Shown: in pieces, positions 16,675 through 27,599 of the stretch
Layout of the letters: the number at the start of each line of letters is the position of its first letter
How positions within the stretch are numbered: the stretch's first letter is position 1
Assembly: GCF_032463525.1 (NCBI RefSeq)
Contig: NZ_CP135971.1
Location: forward strand, 806,001-870,000
Reading direction: 5' to 3'
DNA from: Pseudomonas sp. DTU_2021_1001937_2_SI_NGA_ILE_001
Lineage (GTDB): Bacteria > Pseudomonadota > Gammaproteobacteria > Pseudomonadales > Pseudomonadaceae
DNA length: 64,000 nucleotides
The notes under the pieces: model-generated
What the model was told of the DNA's origin: nothing
Databases searched by the model: none
What the model saw: the letters and a program-made list of their open reading frames with translations, nothing else
Made by a program: the position numbers and the translations under genes

Positions 16675-17886
16675 ATGGACAGTGCATTCGATCGTGACAC
16701 CGGGGTGATCCAGAGCCTGCTGGACACCGACTACTACACCTTCACCATGATGCAGGCGGTGCTGCACCAGCACCCCAACGTCGATGTGGAGTACCTGTTC
16801 ATCGTCCGCTCGCGGGAAAAGCTCGGCCACCTGATTCCCGAGATCCGCCAGGAACTGGAACGCCTGGCCGACCTGCAACTGCGTGAAGGCGAGCAGCGTT
16901 TTCTGTTCAACCGGCGCTTTCGCGAATACCTGACTCCGGATTTCGAACAGTTTCTCGGCCTGTTCCGCTTCAACCTGCGCTACATCCATGTTGCGGAGGT
17001 AGAGGGCCAACTGCAGATTCGCGTCCGAGGCCCGATGCTGCACTGCATCATGTTCGAGCAACCCGTGCTGGCCATGGTCAGCGAGCTGCGCAACCGCGAC
17101 AAATACCCGGATGTCGAACTGGCCGACGTGACTCGCCGCTTGTACCAGAAATTCGAATGGCTGGAACAGAATGCCAGCCGGGAAGAACTGGCCGAGCTGC
17201 GGGTGTCGGACTTCTCTACCCGCCGACGCCTGTCGTTCCGTGCCCAGCGCGAGGTGGTGGACATCATGCGCCGTGATTTCCCCGGGGTGTTCGTCGGCAC
17301 CAGCAACGCGCACCTGGCTTATGAGTTCGACCTGCCGCTGATCGGCACCATGGCTCACCAGTGGCTGATGGTCCACCAGCAATTGGGGCGCCTGCGCGAG
17401 AGCCAGAGTGCGGCCTTGGAGAACTGGGTGCGCGAGTACCGCGGCCGGTTGGGCATTGCCCTGACCGACTGCATCAGCACCGATTTTTTCCTCAAGGACT
17501 TCGACCTGTACTTCGCCAAGCTCTACGACGGCCTGCGCCAGGACTCCGGTGACCCCATCGTCTGGGCCGACAAGGTGCTGGCGCGCTACGCCGAGCTGGG
17601 CATCGACCCACGCAGCAAGGACCTGATGTTCTCCGACGGGCTGAATTTCGAGAAATGCCTGCCGATCCTGCGCCACGTGCGCGGCAAGGCCAAGGTCGGT
17701 TTCGGCATGGGCACCAGCCTGGCCTGCGATGTGGACGGCGTAGAGCCGCTGAGCATCGTCATGAAACTGGTTCGTGTACATGGCGAGCCGGTGGTGAAGT
17801 TTTCCGACGACCCGGTGAAGAATGTCTGCGAGGACGCCTCGTTCCTGCAGTACGCCGCCCAGGTCTTCAACGTCGCATTGCAATGA
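16675..17886 (+). CDS. pncB: Nicotinate phosphoribosyltransferase
   Basis: A 403-residue NAPRT that turns nicotinate plus PRPP (with ATP) into nicotinate mononucleotide. The family N-terminus [18 protein letters not shown] is present, with [12 protein letters not shown] and GTSNAHLA in the core, [11 protein letters not shown], and [10 protein letters not shown] near the C-terminus. The length matches bacterial PncB. ATG 16675 lies seven bases after GAGGAG; ATGs at 16660 and 16669 are too close to that site. It is second in the NAD salvage operon, just after pncA. Confidence 0.93.
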   Translation: MDSAFDRDTGVIQSLLDTDYYTFTMMQAVLHQHPNVDVEYLFIVRSREKLGHLIPEIRQELERLADLQLREGEQRFLFNRRFREYLTPDFEQFLGLFRFNLRYIHVAEVEGQLQIRVRGPMLHCIMFEQPVLAMVSELRNRDKYPDVELADVTRRLYQKFEWLEQNASREELAELRVSDFSTRRRLSFRAQREVVDIMRRDFPGVFVGTSNAHLAYEFDLPLIGTMAHQWLMVHQQLGRLRESQSAALENWVREYRGRLGIALTDCISTDFFLKDFDLYFAKLYDGLRQDSGDPIVWADKVLARYAELGIDPRSKDLMFSDGLNFEKCLPILRHVRGKAKVGFGMGTSLACDVDGVEPLSIVMKLVRVHGEPVVKFSDDPVKNVCEDASFLQYAAQVFNVALQ

Positions 17887-17938
17887 CGGCCGCGCCGCAC
17901 GGCGTGCCAGATCGTTAGAACTGCAGGAGGAAGCAAAG

Positions 17939-18769
17939 ATGAGCACTCAATGCCAGACCGCTATCGCCCGTGAACTGGGTGTCGACCGCCAGTGGCAGGC
18001 CGGCAGCGAGCACGCCCAGATCGAACGCCGCGTCGCCTTCATCCGCCAGGTGCTGCAGGACTCCGGCTGCCAGACCCTGGTGCTGGGTATCAGCGGCGGG
18101 GTGGACTCGCTGACCGCCGGGCGCCTGTGCCAGTTGGCGGTGCAGCAGATCCGCGAACAGGGCGGCCAGGCACGCTTCATCGCCGTGCGCCTGCCGTATC
18201 GCAGCCAGGCCGATGAAAGCGATGCCCAGGCCAGCCTGGACTTCATCGCCCCAGACCAGATCGCCAGCAGCAACATCACCGCAGCGGTCGACGGCCTGAT
18301 GGACTCGATCCGGCTTGACGGCCTGCAGCCCAGCGCCGCGCAGACCGACTTCGTCAAGGGCAACGTCAAGGCCCGCACGCGCATGGTCGCGCAGTACGCC
18401 ATCGCCAACTTCAGTAATGGCCTGGTGGTCGGCACCGACCACGCCGCCGAGGCCGTGATGGGCTTCTTCACCAAGTTCGGTGACGGTGCCTGCGACCTGG
18501 CCCCGCTGTCAGGCCTGACCAAGGGCCAGGTACGCCAGTTGGCCAAGGCCCTCGGTGCTCCCGACCGATTGGTCTATAAAGCGCCCACCGCTGACCTGGA
18601 AGACCTCGACCCTGGCAAGCCGGATGAAGCCGCCTACGGTTGCAGCTATGCCGAGATCGATGCCTACCTGATGGGCGAGGCGGTGTCCGATCAGGCCCGT
18701 TCGATCATCGAGAAGGCCTACCGGCAGACCGCCCACAAGCGCGAGCTGCCCCGTGTGCCCATGGCCTGA
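17939..18769 (+). CDS. nadE: Ammonia-dependent NAD synthetase
   Basis: A 276-residue single-domain NAD synthetase that amidates deamido-NAD using ammonia and ATP. The PP-loop SGGVDS is near residue 54, with [21 protein letters not shown] in the family core and the [14 protein letters not shown] helix. It lacks a glutaminase domain, so it belongs to the short NH3-dependent class. It ends the pncA-pncB-nadE operon after a 52-bp gap with AGGAGG, and its stop lies 18 bp from the converging dnaE2 stop. Confidence 0.93.
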   Translation: MSTQCQTAIARELGVDRQWQAGSEHAQIERRVAFIRQVLQDSGCQTLVLGISGGVDSLTAGRLCQLAVQQIREQGGQARFIAVRLPYRSQADESDAQASLDFIAPDQIASSNITAAVDGLMDSIRLDGLQPSAAQTDFVKGNVKARTRMVAQYAIANFSNGLVVGTDHAAEAVMGFFTKFGDGACDLAPLSGLTKGQVRQLAKALGAPDRLVYKAPTADLEDLDPGKPDEAAYGCSYAEIDAYLMGEAVSDQARSIIEKAYRQTAHKRELPRVPMA

Positions 18770-18787
18770 ACGCCCGCTGCGCAGCCT

Positions 18788-21700
18788 TCACTGAAAGTCG
18801 CGGCTGCGCACATCCAGCCCTTCGAGCAAATCGCTCCTGTCCAGCAGGTGCCCGGCGATCAGATGCCGGACACCTGACTGATCCTCCAGCCGCCCCTTGA
18901 TCTGCAACAGCCTGGCATGCACCAGGGCGGTTCGGTAGCGCTCTGCCAGGTCGCGCCAGACCAGCACGTTGACCATGCCGAATTCGTCCTCCAGGGTGAC
19001 GAAGGTCACACCCGAGGCTGTGCCGGGGCGCTGGCGGCCGGTGACGATACCGATCACCGTGACATGGCTGCTGTTGCCGATGCACGCCAGCTCCCTGGAA
19101 CTGCGGGCGCGCAGGGCATCGAGTGTCGGACGCAGCAGTGCCAGGGGGTGCGGGCCGAGGGTGGTGCCGGTCAGCGCGTAGTCGGCACGCAGGTTCTCCA
19201 CCACGCTGGGGGCCGGGATCGGCAGCGGTTCCTCGACCGGCGCGGTATCGAACAGCGGCAGGCTGGGCTGCACCGCCGCGATGTCCCATAAGGCACGATG
19301 GCGGTGGCCGGCCAGGGCCTGCAGGGCATTGGCCTGGGCCAGGCAATCGCGGGCCTTGGCGTCCAGCCCGGCGCGCCGACACAGATCCTCGATGTTGTGG
19401 AAATGTTGCGCAGCCCGCGCAACGGGAATCTGCCGGCCCACCGCTTCGGCCAGCCCACGGACCATGCGCAAGCCCAGGCGCAGCGCCGGTTGCGGCCCCT
19501 GGGTGGCTTCCAGGGAGCAATCCCAGTCGCTGGCGGTGACGTCCACCGGGCGCACTTCGATGCTGTGCCGGCGCACGTCCTGCAGCACCTGGTCGGGGGA
19601 ATAGAAACCCATCGGCCAGCTGTTGATCAGCGCACAGGCGAAGGCCGCTGGTTCATGGCATTTGAGCCAGCAGCTGGCATAGGTGAGCAGGGCGAAGCTG
19701 GCAGCATGGGATTCGGGAAAGCCATAGCTGCCGAAGCCCTTGATCTGTTCGAAGATCTGCGCGGCGAACTCTTCGCTATAGCCCTTGGCAAGCATGCCGG
19801 TACGCAGCCGTTCGCGATGCGGCTCCAGACCGCCATGGCGTTTCCAGGCGGCCATGCAGCGCCGCAGTTGGTCGGCTTCGCCTGGGCTGTAGCCGGCGGC
19901 GACGATGGCGACTTTCATCACCTGTTCCTGAAACAGCGGCACGCCCAGGGTGCGCGCGAACACTTCTCTGAGTTCATCGCTGGGGTAAGTGACGAGCCTC
20001 GGGTTGGCACGGCGTTGCAGGTAAGGGTGCACCATGTTGCCCTGGATAGGACCGGGGCGAACGATGGCCACCTGCACGACCAGGTCATAGAACCTGCGCG
20101 GCTTCAGGCGTGGCAGCATGGCCATCTGCGCCCGTGACTCGATCTGGAACACCCCGATGGTGTCGGCACGGCAGATCATGTCGTAGGTCGCTTCATCGTC
20201 GGCTGGAATGCTGGCGATGCTCAGTTCGCCACGACCCTGCCCCTGCAACAGCGCCAGGCAGCGGCGCACCGCGCTGAGCATGCCCAGGGCCAGCACATCG
20301 ACCTTCATCAGGCCCACGGCATCGATATCGTCCTTGTCCCACTGGATGATGGTGCGGTCGGGCATGGCGGCGTTTTCCACCGGCACCAGGGTGCTCAGCG
20401 GGTGCTCGGAAATCACGAAACCGCCGGGGTGCTGCGACAGGTGGCGGGGAAAGCCGATCAGTTGCTCGGTCAGCGCCAGGACCATGCGCACCTGGCGGTT
20501 CTGCGGATCGAAGCCGGCCTCGATCAGGCGCTCCACCGCGGGCAGGCGGTCGCTCCAGCGGCTGCAACAGCCGGCCAGGGTGTTGATCTGATCGGGCGGC
20601 CAGCCCAGGGCCTTGGCGACATCGCGAATCGCGCCGGTGACGTGATAGGTACTGGCCACAGCGGTCAGGGCGGCCCGCTCCCGGCCGTAGCGCCTGAACA
20701 CGTACTGGATCACCTCTTCGCGCCGTTCGTGCTCGAAGTCGACGTCGATGTCCGGCGGTTCGTTGCGCTCGCGGGAGATGAAGCGCTCGAACAGCATGTC
20801 CATGCGCGTGGGGTCCAGTTCGGTGATGCCCAGGGCGAAGCACACCGCCGAGTTGGCCGCCGAGCCACGGCCCTGGCAGAGGATTTTCTGGTCACGAGCG
20901 AACTGCACGATGTCGCGCACGGTGAGGAAATAGCTCTCGTAGCCCAGCTCGGCAATCAGGCTCAGTTCCGCCTCGATCTGCGTGCGCACCTTGTCCGGCA
21001 TGCCCTGTGGCCAGCGCCAGCGGCAGCCGCGCTCGGTCAGCTCACGCAGCCAGCCACTCGGGGTATGGCCGCTGGGCACCACTTCATGGGGGTACTGGTA
21101 GCGCAACTGGTCCAGCTCGAAATGGCAGCGGGCGGCGATGTTCAGCGATTCTGCCAGCAGTTCAGGCGGGTAAAGGCCCTGCAACACCGGGAGGGGCCGC
21201 AGATGCCGTTCGCCATTGGCAAACAGGTGATAACCGGCTTCGTCGACCGTGCAGTGGTGGCGGATGGCGGTGAGGGTGTCCTGCAGGGCGCGACGGCCCC
21301 GTACATGCATGTGCACGTCGCCGGCCGCTACCAGCGGCATGCCCAGGCGCCGGCCGAGGGCCTGCAGGCGAGCGAGGCGTTGCGCATCGTCCGCGCCCTG
21401 GTGCAGCTCCACGGCCAGCCAGCAGCGCCCGGCGAACTGCTCGGCGACCCAGGCACCCTGGGCGTCATGGACCTCGCCGGCCGCGTCGGCTTCCGGCACC
21501 CACAAGGCCAGTACACCGTCATGCGGGCCTTGCAGATCGGCCTGGGCCAAGGCGTAGCAGCCCTTGCGGCTGCGCCGCCGGGCCAGGGTCACCAGGGCGC
21601 AGAGGCGTTGGTAGCCCGCCAGGTGTTCGGCCAGCAGCACCAGCTTGAGACCTCCGGCGAGGTTGACCTCGATGCCGGTGAGCAGCCGCACCCCGGCGGC

Positions 21701-21868
21701 CTTGGCGGCCTGCCAGGCGCGCACGATGCCGGCCAGCGAGCACTCGTCGGTGATCGCCAGGGCGGTATAGCCCAGTTGCGCGGCGCGTTCGAACAACTCC
21801 TGGGCATTCGACGCACCGCGCTGGAAGCTGAAGTTCGACAGGCAGTGCAGTTCGGCGTAGCCGCTCAT
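18788..21868 (-). CDS. dnaE2: Error-prone DNA polymerase DnaE2
   Basis: A 1026-residue C-family polymerase alpha subunit of the DnaE2 type. An N-terminal PHP domain ([15 protein letters not shown]) is followed by the polymerase core with the catalytic aspartates in [13 protein letters not shown] and [12 protein letters not shown]. An HhH region and a C-terminal OB fold ([18 protein letters not shown]) follow. It is shorter than replicative DnaE (about 1160 residues) and lacks its tau-binding tail. It is the catalytic subunit of the ImuA-ImuB-DnaE2 mutasome in SOS-induced mutagenesis. Its ATG overlaps the imuB stop as ATGA. Confidence 0.95.
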   Translation of the reverse strand: MSGYAELHCLSNFSFQRGASNAQELFERAAQLGYTALAITDECSLAGIVRAWQAAKAAGVRLLTGIEVNLAGGLKLVLLAEHLAGYQRLCALVTLARRRSRKGCYALAQADLQGPHDGVLALWVPEADAAGEVHDAQGAWVAEQFAGRCWLAVELHQGADDAQRLARLQALGRRLGMPLVAAGDVHMHVRGRRALQDTLTAIRHHCTVDEAGYHLFANGERHLRPLPVLQGLYPPELLAESLNIAARCHFELDQLRYQYPHEVVPSGHTPSGWLRELTERGCRWRWPQGMPDKVRTQIEAELSLIAELGYESYFLTVRDIVQFARDQKILCQGRGSAANSAVCFALGITELDPTRMDMLFERFISRERNEPPDIDVDFEHERREEVIQYVFRRYGRERAALTAVASTYHVTGAIRDVAKALGWPPDQINTLAGCCSRWSDRLPAVERLIEAGFDPQNRQVRMVLALTEQLIGFPRHLSQHPGGFVISEHPLSTLVPVENAAMPDRTIIQWDKDDIDAVGLMKVDVLALGMLSAVRRCLALLQGQGRGELSIASIPADDEATYDMICRADTIGVFQIESRAQMAMLPRLKPRRFYDLVVQVAIVRPGPIQGNMVHPYLQRRANPRLVTYPSDELREVFARTLGVPLFQEQVMKVAIVAAGYSPGEADQLRRCMAAWKRHGGLEPHRERLRTGMLAKGYSEEFAAQIFEQIKGFGSYGFPESHAASFALLTYASCWLKCHEPAAFACALINSWPMGFYSPDQVLQDVRRHSIEVRPVDVTASDWDCSLEATQGPQPALRLGLRMVRGLAEAVGRQIPVARAAQHFHNIEDLCRRAGLDAKARDCLAQANALQALAGHRHRALWDIAAVQPSLPLFDTAPVEEPLPIPAPSVVENLRADYALTGTTLGPHPLALLRPTLDALRARSSRELACIGNSSHVTVIGIVTGRQRPGTASGVTFVTLEDEFGMVNVLVWRDLAERYRTALVHARLLQIKGRLEDQSGVRHLIAGHLLDRSDLLEGLDVRSRDFQ

Positions 21869-23280
21869 GCGAACCAGCCCTGCACCTGCCAGGGGCCGTC
21901 GCGGCCAGCCTCGCGATAGGCCCAGCCACGCTGCCCGGCCGGGGTACGCACCACGTAGTAGTCGCGACGCACATCGTCACCGTCCCACCAGCCGGACTCG
22001 ATGCGTTCCGGCCCTGCCAGCACCTCAAGGGCGGCCTGCGGCCAAGGCTCGGGAACCGCCAGCAGCCAACCGGGGCGTGGCGCGCTGGCCGGTGAGGGGG
22101 CGGCCACGGGGGCCTGGCTCCAGGACCGCTCCGGGCGGTGGTCGGCGCGATGCTGCAGTTCGTACACCGCCGCATCGCCCAGGCGGGCACGCAGGCGTTC
22201 GCGCAGCTGTTCCCAAGGCTGCGATTGCTGCGGGCGCTCGTTGAACAGCGGCTGATGCTGAGGGGTGAAGGCCGGCACCTGGTCGGCCAGCAGTCGGACC
22301 GCCAGCACCGGTGCCGCGAGTTGCAGGTTCTCCAGGCGGCCGCGGCTCAGTTCGAAGAGCATGCCAGCGTCACGCTCGGCACTGAGCAGACCGACCGGCA
22401 CCTGGCTGTCGGGCAAGGCACGGTGTTGCAGGTACAGCACGAAGCGCTGCACGCCACAGTCGCGCCCGGCCAGCCAGGCGGCCAGGTCAGCGGTCAGGCG
22501 ACGCAGTGGAAACAGCAGCGCCTGGTGCGATTCCACCTCGAAGTTCAGCTCGAGGCGTACATCGAAGACATCCGGTGGCGTGTAGAAGTCCAGGGCCATG
22601 GCCCGCTGGCCAAGCAGGCGGTCGAGTTGCACCAGCAGCTGTTCGGGAAAGCGCCGCGCCAGGCTGCTGCGCGGCAGGTCCATGACCTGCTGCAACTGGC
22701 GCAGCCCCATGCGCGCCAGGGCATTGGCGGTTTCTGCCGGCAGGCCGGCGCGCTCCACCGGCAAGCTGCGCAACAGCGGTCGCAACTGCGCGGTATCGAA
22801 CACCGCCAGGCCGTCGCGGGCATTGGCCAGCACCCGTGCAGCGGCCGGGTTGGGGGCAGCGGTGATGCGATGGGCAAAACCCAGTTCGCGCAACTCGCTA
22901 CGCAACCGCGCTTCGAGGCGTGGCCAGGGGCCGAACAGCCCCAGGCTGGATTGCACCTCCAACAGCAGGCAACGTGGGTAATGCAGGCTGACCTGGGCAC
23001 TGAAACCATAGGCCCAGGCTGCCAGGAACTGCTGGCAGCGCTCGAGCTGCGCGTTGTCGTAATCGGCCGTCGCGAAACCGCTGGCCAGGGTCTGCGCGGC
23101 GGTCAGCGACTGCCCCGGCCGCAAGCCCAGGGCGCGGGCCGCCGGATTCACCGCTTGCAACACCCGGCGTTGCGCCGGCCCGCTCAGCAACACCAGAGGC
23201 TGAGCGGGGTCGTCACGCTGGCGCAACACGGCGTCCATGGCCAACTGGGGCAGCAGGATGCAGGCCCAGAGCATCGCCAT
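21865..23280 (-). CDS. imuB: ImuB, inactive Y-family polymerase-like mutasome scaffold
   Basis: A 471-residue Y-family protein beginning [19 protein letters not shown]. The catalytic carboxylates of active Y-family polymerases are not recognisable; the position expected to hold DFD-type residues reads CILLPQL. This agrees with the accepted view that ImuB is a scaffold bridging the beta clamp, ImuA and DnaE2. A helix-hairpin-helix-like segment surrounds [16 protein letters not shown] (about residues 205-225), and the tail [19 protein letters not shown] is typical of the family. It sits between imuA (one-base gap) and dnaE2 (ATGA overlap). Confidence 0.93.
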   Translation of the reverse strand: MAMLWACILLPQLAMDAVLRQRDDPAQPLVLLSGPAQRRVLQAVNPAARALGLRPGQSLTAAQTLASGFATADYDNAQLERCQQFLAAWAYGFSAQVSLHYPRCLLLEVQSSLGLFGPWPRLEARLRSELRELGFAHRITAAPNPAAARVLANARDGLAVFDTAQLRPLLRSLPVERAGLPAETANALARMGLRQLQQVMDLPRSSLARRFPEQLLVQLDRLLGQRAMALDFYTPPDVFDVRLELNFEVESHQALLFPLRRLTADLAAWLAGRDCGVQRFVLYLQHRALPDSQVPVGLLSAERDAGMLFELSRGRLENLQLAAPVLAVRLLADQVPAFTPQHQPLFNERPQQSQPWEQLRERLRARLGDAAVYELQHRADHRPERSWSQAPVAAPSPASAPRPGWLLAVPEPWPQAALEVLAGPERIESGWWDGDDVRRDYYVVRTPAGQRGWAYREAGRDGPWQVQGWFA

Positions 23281-23281
23281 G

Positions 23282-23899
23282 TCACTGCCAGCCCATGGCG
23301 ATGGGCTGCTGCGCGGCCAGCCCGCCCCGGCACTTGAGCACTCGCAACTGCGCCGGGTTGCTCTCCAGGGCCAGACGCAGCGCGGCCGGCGAAGGGTTGC
23401 GTGATTCATGCAGGGGGCGGTAGGCGAACGCCAAAGTCTGGCCGCTTTCCGCTGCCACTTGCAGGCGTCGCAGGGCACGGTCGTCGGCCTGTTGCAACCA
23501 GCACAGCACCGCGCCGCAACTGCCCGAGCGCAGGCTCTGCTCGGCGGCCCACAAGGCATCGCGGCCCTCGGCCTGGATGATGCTCAGGTAGCGCAGGTCG
23601 ACCTGCGCTGCCGCCCAGGCACGGGGGTAGGGCAGGTGCGGCGGGCCGACCAGCAGCACCCGCTCGGCGCGTGCCGTGAGACGTGCCAGGGTCGGCCACA
23701 ACAGGCCCAGCTCGCCGATGCCCTGGGCCGCCACGAGAATCTCGCTGAGCGCTGCTGCCGGCCAACCGCCGCCGGGCAGGGCCCGGTCCAGGGCCGCGTG
23801 GCCGGTGGCAGGGTTGCTGGGGGCGTTCACTGGCATGGACTGGCCGCGCCAGATACGGCGGGTGTCGAGGAGGCTGTTGAGAGAAACGACTGCGGACAT
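23282..23899 (-). CDS. imuA: ImuA, RecA/SulA-like mutasome accessory protein
   Basis: A 205-residue RecA-fold relative with the family pattern HAALDRALPGGGWPAAALSEIL and later LLWPTLARLTARAERVLLVG. ImuA binds ImuB and RecA in translesion synthesis. ATG 23899 (MSAVVSLNS) is chosen because a longer frame to 23947 would run through the LexA box. It is the first gene of the SOS-regulated imuA-imuB-dnaE2 operon. Confidence 0.9.
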   Translation of the reverse strand: MSAVVSLNSLLDTRRIWRGQSMPVNAPSNPATGHAALDRALPGGGWPAAALSEILVAAQGIGELGLLWPTLARLTARAERVLLVGPPHLPYPRAWAAAQVDLRYLSIIQAEGRDALWAAEQSLRSGSCGAVLCWLQQADDRALRRLQVAAESGQTLAFAYRPLHESRNPSPAALRLALESNPAQLRVLKCRGGLAAQQPIAMGWQ

Positions 23900-23919
23900 G
23901 AGGGTAGGCCAGAAAAACA

Positions 23920-23935
23920 CTGTATCTACATACAG
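23920..23935. promoter_or_regulatory. LexA (SOS) box upstream of imuA
   Basis: CTGTATCTACATACAG is a near-perfect match to the gamma-proteobacterial LexA consensus CTGT-N8-ACAG, 21 bp upstream of the imuA ATG. It indicates SOS control of the whole cassette by the canonical LexA. Confidence 0.92.
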
Positions 23936-24057
23936 TATTTGTCTCATCGTCGAGATCGGTCAACCCCGCGCCGACCAATTGTATGGCCACGGGATATCAG
24001 CCAGCGTGGCGTGGCCGTACACTGCGGCGCTGGTATTTCCTCACTGGAGACGACTTC

Positions 24058-24495
24058 ATGACTTTCGATGCACTGGCATTCACCCCCGGCCCGGCGCTGG
24101 CCGGTGGGGTGCTGATCGGCCTGGGCGCGGCGCTGTTCGTGGTCGCCAATGGGCGTGTTGCCGGTATCAGCGGCCTGCTGGCGGCGGTCTTCAAGCGCGG
24201 CGAGCCTGGCTGGGGCGAGAAGTTGGCCTTCCTGCTGGGCCTGTTGGCCGCGCCGCTGCTCTGGGGCTGGGTGGCGCTGCCACCCCAGCCCCATGTGACG
24301 GCAGGTCCCCTGGTCCTGGTGGTGGCCGGCCTGCTGGTCGGCCTGGGCACCCGCTATGGCAGCGGCTGCACCAGCGGCCATGGTGTGTGTGGCCTGTCGC
24401 GGTTGTCCGGGCGCTCGCTGGTGGCCACGCTGTGCTTCATGACCAGCGGCTTCGCCACGGTGTTCATCCTGCGCCACGTGCTGGGTGGGTTCTGA
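24058..24495 (+). CDS. YeeE/YedE-family sulfur transporter, first half
   Basis: A 145-residue membrane protein of about four helices with the signature [12 protein letters not shown] near residue 102, whose cysteines are used in thiosulfate import by YeeE/TsuA proteins. ATG 24058 follows GGAGA at nine bases; the longer frame to 23983 is rejected. The second half is the next gene, one base away. Full-length YeeE carries both halves in one chain. Confidence 0.88.
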   Translation: MTFDALAFTPGPALAGGVLIGLGAALFVVANGRVAGISGLLAAVFKRGEPGWGEKLAFLLGLLAAPLLWGWVALPPQPHVTAGPLVLVVAGLLVGLGTRYGSGCTSGHGVCGLSRLSGRSLVATLCFMTSGFATVFILRHVLGGF

Positions 24496-24496
24496 C

Positions 24497-24913
24497 ATGC
24501 GTGCACTCACCGGTTTCATCGCCGGGCTGCTGTTCGGCACCGGCCTGTTGCTGGCGGGCATGGCCGACCCGGCCAAGGTCCTGGCGTTTCTCGACCTGGC
24601 CGGGGCCTGGGACCCTTCGCTGGCGCTGGTCATGGCGGGGGCACTCGCCGCACTGATCGGTCCGATGACCTGGATCCGCCGCCGTGGTCGACCCTTGCTC
24701 GACGGTCCCTTGCACCTGCCAGAGCGCCGTGGCCTGGACCGGCGCCTGATGGGTGGCAGCCTGCTGTTCGGTGTCGGCTGGGGGCTGGCCGGGCTGTGTC
24801 CCGGCCCGGCCCTGGTCCTGCTGCCGGGCGGCCACTGGCAGGCCTGGCTGTTCATGGCTGCGCTGCTGGCCGGGATGAAACTCTTCGATCTTGTCCAGGC
24901 CAGGGCGGTCTGA
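24497..24913 (+). CDS. YeeE/YedE-family (DUF6691) transporter, second half
   Basis: A 138-residue membrane protein with about four helices. The conserved [15 protein letters not shown] segment (about residues 95-109) carries a Cys, the mirror of the GSGCTSGHG motif in the preceding gene. The two small proteins presumably form a heterodimeric thiosulfate or sulfur-compound channel. They are co-transcribed, and no sulfurtransferase (TsuB/YeeD) gene lies beside them. Confidence 0.85.
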   Translation: MRALTGFIAGLLFGTGLLLAGMADPAKVLAFLDLAGAWDPSLALVMAGALAALIGPMTWIRRRGRPLLDGPLHLPERRGLDRRLMGGSLLFGVGWGLAGLCPGPALVLLPGGHWQAWLFMAALLAGMKLFDLVQARAV

Positions 24914-25113
24914 TTCGGTGTGCCGCGATGGTGCGCGGCTGCCTCGATACGAGGCAGCGCGCACATAAAAACCGCTCTGTCGGCAGGTAAAAATGTGCAG
25001 TCTGTACAGCTTTGAATGGTCGTTTCGCCTGCTTTCAGGCCGCGTTCGCGTCTGCTCAAAACTGGCCTGGCGATTGCTCAAGGGCTGGGTATCCCCATCC
25101 TGGAGCCTGGCCC

Positions 25114-26376
25114 ATGAGTACACACGACGAGTTTCCTCTCTCTGAAGCGCCCCAGCATGCGCGCAAGGGCTTCATGCCCATCGCCATGGTGCTGTTCAGC
25201 TTCACCTTCTTCACCGGCACCATGTTCGCCGGTGGCAAGCTGGGCATGGCCTTCGATTTCACCGACATGCTGTGGATCGCAGCCATCGGCAACAGCCTGC
25301 TGGCCTTGTATGCGGCTGCCCTGGCGCTGATCGCGTCGCGCAGTGGGCTGAACACGGTACTGATGGGGCGTTTCTGCTTCGGCGAGTCCGGCAGCCGCCT
25401 CTCTGACTTCCTGCTCGGTTTCGCCGAGCTGGGCTGGTACGCCTGGGGCACCGCTACGGTGGCCATCGTGTTGGTAAAGATCCTCGGCCTGGCGTCAGAC
25501 TTCACGGTGCCGCTGATGGTGCTGTTCGGCCTGGGCTTCAGCCTCACGGCGATCGTCGGCTTCAAGGGCCTGGACCTGCTGTCGCGGGTCTCGGTGCCGC
25601 TGATGTTCGTGCTGCTGGTGGTGTCGATGGTCATCGCCACCCGTCAGGCCGGTGGCCTGAGTGGCCTGCTTGCCGTGGTTCCGCATGAAAGCATGACCTT
25701 TTCGGCGGCGGTGACCATGGTCTTCGGCACCTTCGCCAGCGGCGCCACCCAAGCCACCAACTGGACACGCCTGTCGCGCAGCGGTCGGGTGGCCGTGGCA
25801 GCCAGCGTGGTCAGCTTTCTGGTCGGCAACGGCCTGATGGTGGTGGCCGGCGCCTGGTGCGCGATGGTCTACCAGCAGGCCGATATCGTCGAAGTGATGA
25901 TCCTCCAGGGCCTGTCGTTCGCCGCCGTGGTGATGCTGTGCCTGAACCTGTGGACCATCCAGGGCCCGACCATCTACAACGTCGCCGCCGCCAGCTGCCA
26001 CCTGCTGCGCAGCGAACGCCGGCGCACCGCGACGCTGGTGGCCGCAGCGGTGGGTATCGTGCTGGCCATTGGTGGCATGTATGAAATGCTCATTCCGTTC
26101 CTGGTGCTGCTGGGGTCGATCATTCCGCCGGTGGGCGGGGTGATCATGGCCGACTTCTGGTACCGCCATCGTGGTCAGTACCCGACCCTGGCCAGCGTGC
26201 GCCTGCCGCGCTATAACCTGCTGGGGCTGTTGGCCTATGCCGCCGGAGCACTGCTGGCCTGCCTGTCGCCGTGGGTCGCCCCGCTGGTGGGCATCGCCAC
26301 TTCGGCACTGTGCTACATCGTGCTGCTGCAACTCAGTGGCCGCCGTCAGGCCCTGGCCACCGAGGCGGCGCAGTGA
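25114..26376 (+). CDS. codB: Cytosine permease (NCS1 family, CodB-like)
   Basis: A 420-residue protein of about 12 membrane helices with NCS1-type features: FTGTMFAGGKLG in helix 1, ASGATQATNWTRLSR in the central loop, and LLGSIIPPVGGVIMADF near the C-terminus. It imports cytosine by cation symport. ATG 25114 has a GGAG element. The next gene starts inside its stop (GTGA), and cytosine deaminase is third in the operon, which supports the substrate call. Confidence 0.88.
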   Translation: MSTHDEFPLSEAPQHARKGFMPIAMVLFSFTFFTGTMFAGGKLGMAFDFTDMLWIAAIGNSLLALYAAALALIASRSGLNTVLMGRFCFGESGSRLSDFLLGFAELGWYAWGTATVAIVLVKILGLASDFTVPLMVLFGLGFSLTAIVGFKGLDLLSRVSVPLMFVLLVVSMVIATRQAGGLSGLLAVVPHESMTFSAAVTMVFGTFASGATQATNWTRLSRSGRVAVAASVVSFLVGNGLMVVAGAWCAMVYQQADIVEVMILQGLSFAAVVMLCLNLWTIQGPTIYNVAAASCHLLRSERRRTATLVAAAVGIVLAIGGMYEMLIPFLVLLGSIIPPVGGVIMADFWYRHRGQYPTLASVRLPRYNLLGLLAYAAGALLACLSPWVAPLVGIATSALCYIVLLQLSGRRQALATEAAQ

Positions 26377-27599
26377 GCCTGAGCCTGGCCGAGATTCTCG
26401 CCTTGCCCGGCCTGCAGGAGATGACCCTGCGCGCCGGTGCCAGTGGCCTGCAACGCCGGGTGCGCTGGCTGTACGTGGCCGAGAACGAAGGCATCGCCGA
26501 ATGGGTAATGGGCGGTGAGCTGGTGTTCATCACCGGCATCAACCACCCGCGTGGCGAGGCCAACCTGCTGAGCCTGGTAGAGGACGGCCACGCGGTGGGT
26601 ATCGCCGGGCTGGTGATTCTCACCGGCGGCAGCTTCCTGGCCGCCATTCCGGCAGCGGTCATCGCCCGCGCCGAACAACTCGGTCTGCCACTGATCGAAC
26701 AGCCGTATCTGTTGAAGATGGTCGTGGTCACCCATGTGATCGGCACGGCGCTGATCGAGATGGCGCAAGTGCGTCGCTCGCGGGACGACGTACTGGGCCA
26801 GTTGCTGACTGGCGATTATCCCAGCCTGGCCATTGCCCGGCAGCGCGCCGCACACCTGCAACTGGGGCTGGACAAGCCGCGGCGCCTGGCCGCGTTGCGT
26901 CTGGCGGCAGCGCCGGGCTGGTTCGAACGCCATGGCGCGGAGCAGGGCGAGCGACGCTGGCAGGCCCTGCGCCAGGTCCTGGAGGAACGCCTGGAAAGCT
27001 GGTGCCGCGAACACCCCGGCGCACTGCTGGTACAGTTGCCGGGCGATCTTTTCGTGCTGCTGCTGGTCGAGGCGCCAGGCTGGCCCGCCACCCTGGCTCA
27101 ATTGCACCGGTCGTTGCACACCCTGGCCGAGGAAATGGAGCTGTTCATGGGGCTGTCCAGCCATGTCGAAGACTGCACCCAGTACCGCCGCGCCCTCAAC
27201 GAGGCGCGCCAGGCACTGGACGTGGCCCAGCAGCTGCGCCCGGCCAGTGGCCTGTGCGATTTCAGCGAACTGGGTGTGCTGCGCCTGCTGCAAGGCATCA
27301 CTGACCGCAGCCTGATCGACACCTTCGTCACCCAGACCCTGGGCGCGCTGATCGAGCCACGGCGCAAGCATCCGCATGCCCTGGTGCATACCCTCGACGT
27401 GCTGCTCAAGGCCAACGGCAACGCCCTGAAAGCCGCCCAGCAGCTGGGCCTGCACCGCAACACCCTCAATCAGCGCTTGCAACGCATCGAACAACTGAGC
27501 GGACAATCGCTCGACGACCCGCTTTTTCGTATGAATGCTTCGGTCGCCTTACTGATATGGCGCATGACCGAAGTGCATGAACAGGAGTACACCCGATGA
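26373..27599 (+). CDS. PucR-family transcriptional regulator of the cod operon
   Basis: A 408-residue regulator starting at GTG 26373 within the codB stop. The N-terminal PucR purine-sensing domain (about residues 5-125; [13 protein letters not shown]) is followed by a GGDEF-like central part. A C-terminal PucR-type HTH spans about 340-395 ([20 protein letters not shown]). The family senses purine or pyrimidine catabolites. Its place between permease and deaminase, with overlaps on both sides, makes it the operon's own regulator, which is an unusual central position. Confidence 0.88.
   Translation: MSLSLAEILALPGLQEMTLRAGASGLQRRVRWLYVAENEGIAEWVMGGELVFITGINHPRGEANLLSLVEDGHAVGIAGLVILTGGSFLAAIPAAVIARAEQLGLPLIEQPYLLKMVVVTHVIGTALIEMAQVRRSRDDVLGQLLTGDYPSLAIARQRAAHLQLGLDKPRRLAALRLAAAPGWFERHGAEQGERRWQALRQVLEERLESWCREHPGALLVQLPGDLFVLLLVEAPGWPATLAQLHRSLHTLAEEMELFMGLSSHVEDCTQYRRALNEARQALDVAQQLRPASGLCDFSELGVLRLLQGITDRSLIDTFVTQTLGALIEPRRKHPHALVHTLDVLLKANGNALKAAQQLGLHRNTLNQRLQRIEQLSGQSLDDPLFRMNASVALLIWRMTEVHEQEYTR

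Noticed and set aside
16375..17946. A 523-codon minus-strand frame over pncA and pncB
   Set aside because: It covers two firmly identified genes on the plus strand and has no family pattern.
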